DNA from: Phycisphaerae bacterium
Lineage (GTDB): Bacteria > Planctomycetota > Phycisphaerae > UBA1845
NCBI GenBank assembly: GCA_029260155.1
Contig: JAJDDU010000360.1
Coordinates: 1-7,345 of the forward strand
Length of the DNA: 7,345 nucleotides
Direction of reading: 5' to 3'
Shown here: piece by piece, positions 1-6,417 of the stretch
Layout of the letters: every line of letters begins with the position of its first letter
How positions within the stretch are numbered: the first letter of the stretch is position 1
Notes under the pieces: model-generated
What the model saw: the letters and a program-made list of their open reading frames with translations, nothing else
What the model was told of the DNA's origin: nothing
The model's database searches: none
Made by a program: the position numbers and the translations under genes

Positions 1-44
1 CGCCATGACGGTCGACCCAAGTCTTCGGATCCGACGCTTGTTCG

Positions 45-1847
45 TCAGGCGTAACTGTGTAGTCCGGTGATGATGAAATTGATCACGATCCAGTTGAATA
101 GCATGACCACGCAACCCACGGTCGTCAGAATCGCGGTCCACAGGCCTTTGTCGCGGACCTTATGACGCACGTGAATCAGAACCAGAAAAACGATGAACGT
201 GTTCAAGGCAAAGACCTCCTTGGGATCCCAGCCCCACGGTCTGCCCCAGGAGTGGTCCGCCCAGATCGCACCCATCACAAGCCCGGTCCACAGGGACACG
301 AAGGAGACTTCCATCAGGACCATGGTGGCCCCGTCCAGCACCTGGGCGAACGTCACCCGGTTGCCGGCGACGAAACTCTGCTTGCCCTTCATGATGAGCG
401 AACCCGCCCCTCCGAGAACGGCTGCGTCGGGCGCACCGCCGCCGATGCGATGCCGAAGATAGAGCAGCGCGGTAACGGTCGCCATCGCAATGAGACCGTA
501 GCTCCAGATGATCATGTTCGTGTGAATGTAAAGCCAGATGTCATGCAGGATGGGCATGATGTTGTCGATGTCCGAACTCAGCACACCCGGCATGAAATGG
601 GCGCACATGGCTGCGATCATCGCGGCGCAAGCGCCACCGAGAAAGAACATCGAATGCATCAGCGTTTTGCGGGCCAGGATCTCCAGCACGATCGCTGCCA
701 AACCGCTGAACCACGTCGCGGCCAGGATGGCCTCGAACATGTTCGAGTTGGGAATCCGTCCCGACACGCGCCAGCGAATGCCCAGCGACGCGGTGTGCAG
801 CGCGAAGGCGATGAGAAACAAGAACAGCCCCGCCCAGCGCGCGCCCTTCCAGCGGTAGATCACCGACATCAAGAGCGGCAGCACGGCGAACGCGTAGACA
901 AGCCATATCCACGTCATGCTCTTGCTGCGGAAGTACCAGTTTTCGAGCTTCATGGTGTCGAGCTCGGGATAGAGTGTCGGCTCGACCGAGCGCAGCGCAC
1001 CGGCGATGCGGGGCAGCAAGCGATTGACTTCGCTGGCATCCTGGGCCGCCCAGGCGCCCGCCAGGGCAATCCAGTTGTTGGTCAATTCGGACGCCAATCC
1101 GGGATCGAGCCCAGGGATGCCGCCTTGGGACTGCATCCCCGCGTGAACGTCGTCGCCGGGCGCGGAGCTGAATGCGTCGTCAATGAGATACCACGAGGAG
1201 TTTTCGTCGCCCCCCGGCGGCGGGACGGCGCGAAGATTGCGTGCCAGCGTCATTGGGTTGGCAACGTTCAACGCGGAGCGAATGGCGTTGACCGGTTTGG
1301 CTGTGCGCATGAGGTTCTGTTCGAGCGTGTCCAGATGGGCTTGGACCGCTGGATGGCGCAGCAATGACGGTGAGATCAGCCCAGTCTTCTCGAACGTCGC
1401 CAGCAAGGCTGGTTCAGCCGCGCCCGCACCCTCGATATGTTCTGCTATGGACTGCCGGATTTGCTTCTTCTTGACGTAGATTACATCCGCCTCTTGGTAG
1501 GCTGTGGGGCGGAACATCAAGTCCAAGTAAGTGAAGATCGGCTCTTGCCCCGCGATTCTGCGCGGACCGCTTACATAGCGCATCATCGTGCGGGCGAACG
1601 AATCGAACGACTTAATGCGACCGCTCGCCTGCACCGCAATGGACCGCACCGGATCAAGATCGACCGCACAGGCAAATGCCGAGGGAGATGTTGTCTTCGG
1701 TGACTTGGTCACGTTGTAGAAGACTATGTACGCAATCAGGGCAACGACCGCGACATCAATCGCGCGCTTCCGCCACAGCGGCGACAACATCTTGAGAACG
1801 CCGATGGCGAAGGCGACCCCCGCGACCAGGTAAAGGTACAGCATCAT
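45..1847 (-). CDS. ccsA: CcsA/ResC-type cytochrome c synthetase subunit with inserted extracytoplasmic domain
   Basis: Membrane subunit of the system II cytochrome c maturation complex. With ResB it exports haem and attaches it to CXXCH cysteines of apocytochromes outside the membrane. The 600-residue protein has two N-terminal membrane segments (about 4-20 and 30-44), a soluble domain of roughly 260 residues (about 50-310), then a multi-span core (about 311-592). Core signatures are visible: H351 followed by SGRIPNSNMFE (362-372), the haem-binding WWD loop WGRPWGWD (534-541), the flanking external histidines H442 (YIHTN) and H597 (GLHSYA at the C-terminus), and membrane H559. Typical CcsA/ResC proteins are about 300-400 residues, so the excess is the inserted domain, which opens with a GRIKSFDSFAR stretch (76-86). 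The start is the first of two adjacent ATG codons, 8 nt after a GGGGG Shine-Dalgarno. It lies 14 bp after resB. Identification is secure; the role of the inserted domain is unknown. Confidence 0.95.
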   Translation of the reverse strand: MMLYLYLVAGVAFAIGVLKMLSPLWRKRAIDVAVVALIAYIVFYNVTKSPKTTSPSAFACAVDLDPVRSIAVQASGRIKSFDSFARTMMRYVSGPRRIAGQEPIFTYLDLMFRPTAYQEADVIYVKKKQIRQSIAEHIEGAGAAEPALLATFEKTGLISPSLLRHPAVQAHLDTLEQNLMRTAKPVNAIRSALNVANPMTLARNLRAVPPPGGDENSSWYLIDDAFSSAPGDDVHAGMQSQGGIPGLDPGLASELTNNWIALAGAWAAQDASEVNRLLPRIAGALRSVEPTLYPELDTMKLENWYFRSKSMTWIWLVYAFAVLPLLMSVIYRWKGARWAGLFLFLIAFALHTASLGIRWRVSGRIPNSNMFEAILAATWFSGLAAIVLEILARKTLMHSMFFLGGACAAMIAAMCAHFMPGVLSSDIDNIMPILHDIWLYIHTNMIIWSYGLIAMATVTALLYLRHRIGGGAPDAAVLGGAGSLIMKGKQSFVAGNRVTFAQVLDGATMVLMEVSFVSLWTGLVMGAIWADHSWGRPWGWDPKEVFALNTFIVFLVLIHVRHKVRDKGLWTAILTTVGCVVMLFNWIVINFIITGLHSYA

Positions 1848-1855
1848 AGTAACTA

Positions 1856-1863
1856 CCCCCTTT
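1856..1863 (-). promoter_or_regulatory. Ribosome binding site of ccsA overlapping the resB stop
   Basis: Read on the minus strand this is AAAGGGGG. Its A residues include the end of the resB TAA stop (1864-1862), and the G run ends 8 nt before the ccsA ATG. Ribosomes terminating on resB would sit on this site, which suggests translational coupling of the two subunits. Confidence 0.7.
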
Positions 1864-4237
1864 AGTTCCTCTGCAACACATCAGCCTCGCGCCCGGCCGC
1901 GACGCTTTGAGGCGGATGCGGACCTCCGGTGCCCGTGGCGCGGGCGTCTCGCGCACGATCTTGCACGCGGCGCCGAATGATCGGTTTGACGTAGAATGCG
2001 AACATCATCCCAACAACCGAAATACACGTTCCCACCAATTGGATGACCACGCCGTTGCGGTTGCCCACGCCGATACCCGTGAAGTTCATGCCGCCCGACC
2101 CCTGCGACGGCGGATCCCACGTCGACTGGAAATACCAGAAGCCGCCGTAACTCGCGGGGCGGTTCGAACTCATTTGCATGGTCTCAGACCATCCGCCGGC
2201 CGACTTAAACCGCAATTGGCTGATGAAGTCGCGCACGGTGTTGGTCGACCCGGTGTATCCGCCCGTGTGCGTCGTCAACTCGAACGTCTCCAGGGCGATC
2301 GCTGTCGGCAGCTCGTGCCGCACGCGCGAGTACAGCAGTTCCACGTTGTGCCCGTCAGGAAGTCGCAATCGTGACGGATGATAGCTAATGCGTCGCGGGA
2401 TCGCTTGCTGCTCATTGGGCAGAGCGTACTGGTTGAACTCAAGCCACTGTGTATGCGACCAGTCGTCCTTCGAAATCTCCACTTTAACCATCGAAAACGA
2501 CCGCCGTGCGTTCCGGTCGCGCCGCTCAAGCGGTATCACCCGTGGCCGGATGATCTGCTTCGCGCGAGGGATCATATACCGCAACGTGAGCGTCACCTCG
2601 TCCGTCGCGGCGATCGATCCGCCTGTCTTGATCGCCGTTTTTGTGACGCGACCGTCGAATTCCTTGAACAATACGCATGTCTCGACACCGGGAGGGCCTG
2701 CCACAAGTGTGACCCGAGCCTGCGCGCCGCCCGGTTCATAACGCGCGTCGATTACGGGATCGGCTTTTACCATCTGTCCGTCCGCCCCGACGTCCCGCGA
2801 CGCGCCCGCCATGTTGGCCACGAACCGCGTAATCGTTCGATCGGGCGTCTTGATGTCGACGGTGGCCACCGACATGGATTGACCCGCCAACTCCCCGGAC
2901 TGCATGAGGAGATTGTCCACCACGTTCCTCAAGCGAAACGTCATGTTCGTCCCGGCGATGGGTCTGAACGCGGCGTCGTTGCCGCGCTCGCTTACTTCGT
3001 CCAACGCAACAACGATCTCGTCGCCACCGGCGGGAAGGCGAAAGACCAGCTTCCCCTGCGACGCGTCGAGCAGACCGGCGAGTTTTTCGGGCGAATCGAT
3101 CCAGCGGAACACGATTTGTCCGTTCTCCGTTGTGCTCCGCTTGGGATCACGGGCGACGAGTTCGTAGTCCACTTGGGCACCAGGCCCCGCGCTCAGCGTG
3201 AGTCCAGCCACCGGATTGAGCTCCTCGCCTCCGGCCTGCCACGAAATGGACTTGAAGGCGTAGCGTAGGTAGGACTTTATGCGAACATCGTAGCCGACCA
3301 GCGGGTCGCCCGATTCCTCCGCCGGCGGGACGGCAAGGTCCAGCGGACGCGGCAGCATCGATCGGTCGCCATTTGCTGAAACCTCGTCAAGCGAGGCGAC
3401 GTGATCGTGGTAACGCGGAAGGTCGTCCACTGCCCGCTCGATCCAGCGATCGCTGCCAACCGTGCGCGTGTACAACGCCGAGGTATCCTGCAAGAAGAAT
3501 TCGGTCTGAGGGGCATAGTCGAGCTTCATCTCGATTGCCTTATCGACCAGCGGATCGCCGGAAGACCTCTTCTTCGCACGCGTGCCGTCCGACAGAATGT
3601 CCTCGGTGTACTGCGGGTAGCCGACCAGCAACTGGCGTGTGAACTGCTCCGTTGGCGTTTGGCAGTCGATCCACACCATCATGGCCAGCTTGCCTTTGTC
3701 CTCCCCGCTGGCGATCGCCCATTCCGGGAAAATCTGCGACACGCTAAAGTGATGTCGATTTCGCCCCTGCCCCACCGTGATATGGTTGCCCGGGCGGACC
3801 AGCAATATCGCTGGCTCGCCGGCGCCGGGCACACCGATGACAGCCTGCCGCCGGAATACCGGCGCATCGCCCTCAAGCTTCGTCGAGAAGTAATTGACGC
3901 TGCCGATGCACAAAACGAGGACGCCGACGTGTATCGTCCACACGCCCGCGTTCACCAGGCGCAGGGGGATTCGCTTCAATGTGACGACCGTCAGCGTGAC
4001 GCATGTCAGGGCGATCATCAGATCGAAGGGCCACCAGTGAAACCACTCCATCTCCGTCATGTCGAACATCGGGTGCTGCCGTACCGGAGGCAGGGCGCTG
4101 CCCAGCGAACTGTAAACAAACAGAGCGACCAGGACGGTTACGCCGAACCAGACGTTGTTCGCCCAACTGAAGAACACGACGTCGAGGATCCCCCGTTGTC
4201 GTGCCTGCGGTGCCGCATTGGCAGCGTTGCGATTCAC
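1862..4237 (-). CDS. resB: ResB/Ccs1-family cytochrome c biogenesis protein, enlarged
   Basis: Partner of CcsA in system II cytochrome c maturation. It helps carry haem across the membrane and presents the apocytochrome. The 791-residue protein has the family topology: TM1 about 29-47, TM2 about 70-88, TM3 about 98-116, a very large extracytoplasmic domain (about 117-727) and TM4 about 730-752, then a charged, proline-rich cytoplasmic tail. H103 in TM3 (motif TIHVGVLVLCIG) occupies the position of the transmembrane haem-ligand histidine known in fused CcsBA proteins. Just before TM4 is the family-like segment GGFWYFQSTWDPP, and TM4 ends in FYVKP, as in other ResB proteins. Typical ResB is about 450-550 residues, so the external domain is enlarged. 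The start is GTG, chosen because AGGGA lies 7 nt upstream. It sits 66 bp after ptsN and directly before ccsA. The family call is strong from topology and motifs; the extra domain sequence is unfamiliar. Confidence 0.92.
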   Translation of the reverse strand: MNRNAANAAPQARQRGILDVVFFSWANNVWFGVTVLVALFVYSSLGSALPPVRQHPMFDMTEMEWFHWWPFDLMIALTCVTLTVVTLKRIPLRLVNAGVWTIHVGVLVLCIGSVNYFSTKLEGDAPVFRRQAVIGVPGAGEPAILLVRPGNHITVGQGRNRHHFSVSQIFPEWAIASGEDKGKLAMMVWIDCQTPTEQFTRQLLVGYPQYTEDILSDGTRAKKRSSGDPLVDKAIEMKLDYAPQTEFFLQDTSALYTRTVGSDRWIERAVDDLPRYHDHVASLDEVSANGDRSMLPRPLDLAVPPAEESGDPLVGYDVRIKSYLRYAFKSISWQAGGEELNPVAGLTLSAGPGAQVDYELVARDPKRSTTENGQIVFRWIDSPEKLAGLLDASQGKLVFRLPAGGDEIVVALDEVSERGNDAAFRPIAGTNMTFRLRNVVDNLLMQSGELAGQSMSVATVDIKTPDRTITRFVANMAGASRDVGADGQMVKADPVIDARYEPGGAQARVTLVAGPPGVETCVLFKEFDGRVTKTAIKTGGSIAATDEVTLTLRYMIPRAKQIIRPRVIPLERRDRNARRSFSMVKVEISKDDWSHTQWLEFNQYALPNEQQAIPRRISYHPSRLRLPDGHNVELLYSRVRHELPTAIALETFELTTHTGGYTGSTNTVRDFISQLRFKSAGGWSETMQMSSNRPASYGGFWYFQSTWDPPSQGSGGMNFTGIGVGNRNGVVIQLVGTCISVVGMMFAFYVKPIIRRRVQDRARDARATGTGGPHPPQSVAAGREADVLQRN

Positions 4238-4243
4238 GTGATA

Positions 4244-4249
4244 TTCCCT
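4244..4249 (-). promoter_or_regulatory. Ribosome binding site of resB
   Basis: Minus-strand AGGGAA, with AGGGA ending 7 nt before the GTG start at 4237. It is the main reason for choosing that non-ATG start codon. Confidence 0.55.
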
Positions 4250-4255
4250 GGTAAG

Positions 4256-4284
4256 TGGATTCTAAACTCTAAACCCTGGATTCT
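4256..4284. repeat. Short nested direct repeats in the ptsN-resB gap
   Basis: The 66 bp between ptsN and resB contains TGGATTCT twice (4256-4263 and 4277-4284, a 21-bp period), enclosing a perfect tandem 7-mer TCTAAAC x2 (4261-4274). It is AT-richer than the surrounding genes. It is neither a recognisable terminator nor a promoter, and could be a low-complexity relic or one copy of a dispersed genomic repeat. Confidence 0.6.
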
Positions 4285-4303
4285 GAGTCCCGGATTTCCC
4301 CCA

Positions 4304-4759
4304 TCATTCGTCGTGCGCCCGGACGATTTCCCACAAAGCCCCCGAGGTCTGAGCAGACGCAACCGCCACGCGAAATGAATCCATAAGCATCAAACGCGAG
4401 ATTCGAGCCAGCGCCTGAATGTGAGGACCGGTCTTGTCCGGTGGGCTCGCCAGCAAGACGACAATCTCCACAGGCTGCCCGTCCTTACTCTCGAATTCGA
4501 GCGGGACGGCCGGCTTGCCAAGCGCCATCACCAGCTCCGTGCAGCCCGCACACTTGCCGTGTGGGACAGCCAGCCCCTTGCCGATTCCTGTCGATGCCGT
4601 CCGCTCTCGGGCCAGCACCGTTTGCAGCACCACATCCCGGTCGCTGATCCGCCCCGCGTCGTCAAGGACGTCAACCAACTCCGTGATCACCGCAGTCTTG
4701 TCAGATGCGATCAACGGAACACGAACGCAGGAGGCCGTTAGAATGTCAGTCAGTTTCAT
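4304..4759 (-). CDS. ptsN: PTS EIIA domain protein, PtsN/fructose type
   Basis: Single-domain EIIA protein (151 residues, the normal size for PtsN/EIIA-Ntr), acting in the cytoplasm as a phosphoryl acceptor in a phosphoenolpyruvate phosphotransfer chain. The active-site region STGIGKGLAVPHGK (56-69) is intact, with the phosphorylatable histidine at H67. A second family-typical stretch, GPHIQALARISRLM (111-124), follows. There is no membrane segment and no fused EIIB or EIIC, so a regulatory rather than sugar-transporting role is likely, as for PtsN in other bacteria. The ATG start has no good Shine-Dalgarno; a promoter-like sequence ends only 9 nt upstream (see that entry). The gene leads a minus-strand set with resB 66 bp downstream. 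A fructose-type EIIA of another pathway cannot be excluded, and no HPr or EI gene is visible here. Confidence 0.92.
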   Translation of the reverse strand: MKLTDILTASCVRVPLIASDKTAVITELVDVLDDAGRISDRDVVLQTVLARERTASTGIGKGLAVPHGKCAGCTELVMALGKPAVPLEFESKDGQPVEIVVLLASPPDKTGPHIQALARISRLMLMDSFRVAVASAQTSGALWEIVRAHDE

Positions 4760-4768
4760 GGCGGCACA

Positions 4769-4796
4769 AGTCTACTGCCCCCGCCCCAACAATCAA
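4769..4796 (-). promoter_or_regulatory. Candidate promoter of ptsN, near-leaderless
   Basis: Minus-strand TTGATT (4796-4791), a 16-nt spacer, then TAGACT (4774-4769). Each hexamer matches four of six sigma70 consensus positions. Only 9 nt separate the -10 box from the ptsN ATG, so a transcript would have almost no 5' leader, which agrees with the missing Shine-Dalgarno. This is a weak pattern match in GC-rich DNA. Confidence 0.3.
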
Positions 4797-4833
4797 CCGC
4801 CAGTTAGGGATCGGCTGTGCACGCTCGGTGATC

Positions 4834-4848
4834 GCGCGGGAAACGCGC
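4834..4848 (-). terminator. Weak hairpin after the small unknown gene
   Basis: GCGCG and CGCGC arms flank a 5-nt loop, 25 nt beyond the stop of the 136-residue gene. No T-tract follows on the minus strand, so intrinsic termination is doubtful. It may only attenuate, or be chance in GC-rich DNA. Confidence 0.2.
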
Positions 4849-4873
4849 TAGAATCGAGGCAAAAACGCAGGAT

Positions 4874-5284
4874 CTACTGCGGTGGATGCTGCGGGTCCGC
4901 CTTGGCCCGGAAACCGGTGATGGCCGGCATGTCCTCGGGCATCTCGTCGGGCGGGACGGCGTAGACCTCGACACGCGCGACATCTTCGTACGGAACGGAG
5001 ATGACGAACGCACCGACCTTGTAGTGGTCGTCAACGGGCTCGCATTCGAACGTCAGGTGGCCACGGCATCCGACATCGGCCGGCTCTTTCAACTCGTAGC
5101 TGAACCCGTCACGCAGGTACAGCAGGGTGCGCGTACGCAGATTGTTCGAGAACTCGGCGAATTCCGCGTCGTCCATTCCGTTCTCACGTGTCAGATCAGG
5201 AAACCGCCGGAGCGAGCAACGCAATCGGGCCTCGTTTAACTGCGATTTGAACGCGCTGCCGGTAAACCACTCGTAGTTGAACAC
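4874..5284 (-). CDS. Hypothetical soluble protein, 136 residues
   Basis: I do not recognise a family. The protein is acidic at its C-terminus, has no signal peptide or membrane segment, and is rich in aromatic residues at its N-terminus (FNYEWF). Its middle alternates strand-like stretches (TLLYLRDGFSYEL, GAFVISVPYEDVARVEVYAV), suggesting a small alpha/beta cytoplasmic fold. It has three cysteines (23, 73, 81) not arranged as a metal site. The frame stays open to a GTG at 5356, but I place the start at the GTG at 5284: AGGAAGG lies 8 nt upstream, and the best promoter match (5341-5369) would start transcription downstream of 5356. An internal ATG at residue 37 is another possible start. The gene lies 114 bp upstream of ptsN on the same strand and is divergent from queG. 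Codon usage resembles its neighbours, so it is probably real. Confidence 0.72.
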   Translation of the reverse strand: MFNYEWFTGSAFKSQLNEARLRCSLRRFPDLTRENGMDDAEFAEFSNNLRTRTLLYLRDGFSYELKEPADVGCRGHLTFECEPVDDHYKVGAFVISVPYEDVARVEVYAVPPDEMPEDMPAITGFRAKADPQHPPQ

Positions 5285-5292
5285 GTGCGAAC

Positions 5293-5299
5293 CCTTCCT
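5293..5299 (-). promoter_or_regulatory. Ribosome binding site deciding the start of the small unknown gene
   Basis: AGGAAGG on the minus strand, 8 nt before the GTG at 5284. No comparable site precedes the longer alternative start at 5356. Confidence 0.6.
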
Positions 5300-5340
5300 G
5301 AAAGCTCCTGCCCCCGGATCCCGAGTCGGAGGCGGTCGGA

Positions 5341-5369
5341 ACCGTAGGCGTGACACATCCGGGTGTCAA
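5341..5369 (-). promoter_or_regulatory. Sigma70-like promoter of the small unknown gene
   Basis: A perfect -35 box TTGACA (5369-5364), an optimal 17-nt spacer, and a weaker -10 TACGGT (5346-5341) on the minus strand. Transcription would begin near 5334, leaving a leader of about 50 nt that contains the AGGAAGG ribosome binding site. The -10 matches only three of six consensus bases, so a helper protein or a different sigma factor is possible. Confidence 0.45.
5351..5368. promoter_or_regulatory. Perfect palindrome, candidate operator
   Basis: TGACAC and GTGTCA form a perfect 6-bp inverted repeat around a 6-bp centre (ATCCGG). The palindrome covers most of the -35 box and the adjoining spacer of the promoter at 5341-5369, where a dimeric repressor would block polymerase. 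It also lies about 55 bp upstream of queG, so it could affect both divergent genes. No regulator gene is adjacent. The function is inferred from position and symmetry only. Confidence 0.4.
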
Positions 5370-5421
5370 CAACGCGGTCCCAAGCTACCTATCGTCTCGA
5401 TGCCGCGGTAGCATGGCCTAG

Positions 5422-6363
5422 ATGTCTTCCGCCGATAAGAGCCGTTTGATCAAGCGACTGGCGACGGAACTGGGGTTCGACAGGGTCGGTATCGCCGCCA
5501 CCCTACCGATCGAGCATGGTCCGTATCTGGAGAAATGGCTTGCCGCGGGACGGGCGGGGTCAATGGCGTACCTGCACAGAAACCGAGACATTCGCTCCGA
5601 TCCCAGCCGGCTTGTGGAAGGTGCGAGAAATGTCATCGTTCTGGCTGCCAGCTACTCTCAATCACCACCGCCCGCGCCCGTTGACGACGAACCGCGCGGG
5701 CGAGTGGCCATGTATGCGTGGGGCGATGACTACCACGACATCCTGAAACGACGACTGCACGATCTGGCCGACGCCCTGCACGTCGCCATCGACGAATCAT
5801 TCGTCACCCGATGCTGCGTCGACACCGTGCCGATTCTTGAGCGCGAGTTGGCCGCCCGCGCCGGCGTGGGATGGATCGGAAAGAACACGATGGTCTTGCA
5901 GCGGGAGTTGGGTAGCTACTTCTTCCTCGGTGAAATCGTCACCACGCTGGAACTCGACCCCGACGGGCCGGCCGTCGACCATTGCGGCAGTTGCACGAGC
6001 TGCATCGACGCGTGCCCCACCGCCGCATTTCCGACCGCCTACGAGATGGACGCCTCGCGGTGCATCTCCTACCTGACCATCGAGCATCGTGACACTATCC
6101 CCGAGGCATTTCACCCCCTGATGGGCGACTGGATCTTCGGATGCGACGTGTGCCAACAGGTGTGCCCGTTCAACCGCCAGCCTCGTCCGACGCGAATGTT
6201 CTCCATCCGCAGCCCGGGTCCACAGCCGTCGCTCGACGGAATCATGAGATGGTCGGACGAGGATTACCGCCGCACGCTCAAGGGCAGCGCCATAAAGCGG
6301 GCCAAACTCGGCATGCTAAAACGCAACGCCGCGATCGCTCACGACAACATTTGTGCGCCCTAA
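5422..6363 (+). CDS. queG: Epoxyqueuosine reductase QueG, short form
   Basis: Catalyses the last step of queuosine synthesis in the wobble position of tRNAs with GUN anticodons: cobalamin-dependent reduction of epoxyqueuosine to queuosine, in the cytoplasm. The 313 residues show the N-terminal cobalamin-binding reductase region, with CVDTVPILERELA (132-144; D134 aligns with the conserved active-site acid) and AGVGWIGKNTM (147-157). Two [4Fe-4S] clusters follow: CGSCTSCIDACP (C188, C191, C194, C198) and C214 with CDVCQQVCP (C241, C244, C248). The protein ends at LKRNAAIAHDNICAP, just where longer homologues such as the E. coli enzyme (about 380 residues) continue into a HEAT-like C-terminal domain. 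All catalytic elements are present. The ATG is the only reasonable start: an in-frame ATG 9 nt upstream is followed by a stop (ATG GCC TAG). The Shine-Dalgarno is poor. It is divergent from the small unknown gene and convergent with the DUF6901-type gene. Confidence 0.95.
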   Translation: MSSADKSRLIKRLATELGFDRVGIAATLPIEHGPYLEKWLAAGRAGSMAYLHRNRDIRSDPSRLVEGARNVIVLAASYSQSPPPAPVDDEPRGRVAMYAWGDDYHDILKRRLHDLADALHVAIDESFVTRCCVDTVPILERELAARAGVGWIGKNTMVLQRELGSYFFLGEIVTTLELDPDGPAVDHCGSCTSCIDACPTAAFPTAYEMDASRCISYLTIEHRDTIPEAFHPLMGDWIFGCDVCQQVCPFNRQPRPTRMFSIRSPGPQPSLDGIMRWSDEDYRRTLKGSAIKRAKLGMLKRNAAIAHDNICAP

Positions 6364-6417
6364 CGGCCCGTGGTCAGAGAAGTATAGTCGAACAGGGGAT
6401 TCCAACGCGCAGCATGA

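Noticed and set aside
1..44. Possible start of another minus-strand gene after ccsA (ATG at 6-4)
   Set aside because: Only two codons are inside the window and no convincing ribosome binding site precedes the ATG.
162..1367. Plus-strand open frame of 401 codons antisense to ccsA
   Set aside because: Its translation is rich in Arg, His, Gln and Pro with no recognisable motif, while the opposite strand encodes a complete CcsA. It is a GC-driven shadow frame.
2378..3268. Plus-strand open frame of 296 codons antisense to resB
   Set aside because: Low-complexity Arg-rich translation, no family signature, and it lies entirely inside resB.
3401..4378. Plus-strand open frame of 325 codons spanning the resB start and the ptsN-resB gap
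   Set aside because: No domain is recognisable and composition is atypical for a protein. It overlaps two well-supported genes on the other strand.
5285..5356. N-terminal extension of the small unknown protein to a GTG at 5356
   Set aside because: The extra 24 residues are Arg/Pro-rich, lack a ribosome binding site and would begin upstream of the best predicted transcription start. The GTG at 5284 has AGGAAGG at ideal spacing.
5370..5421. Plus-strand promoter for queG
   Set aside because: A TATCGT at 5390-5395 could be a -10 box but there is no matching -35 at suitable spacing.
6364..6417. Terminator or lost HEAT-domain remnant between queG and the DUF6901-like gene
   Set aside because: I see no stable hairpin with a T-run for either convergent gene, and no HEAT-like coding in any frame.
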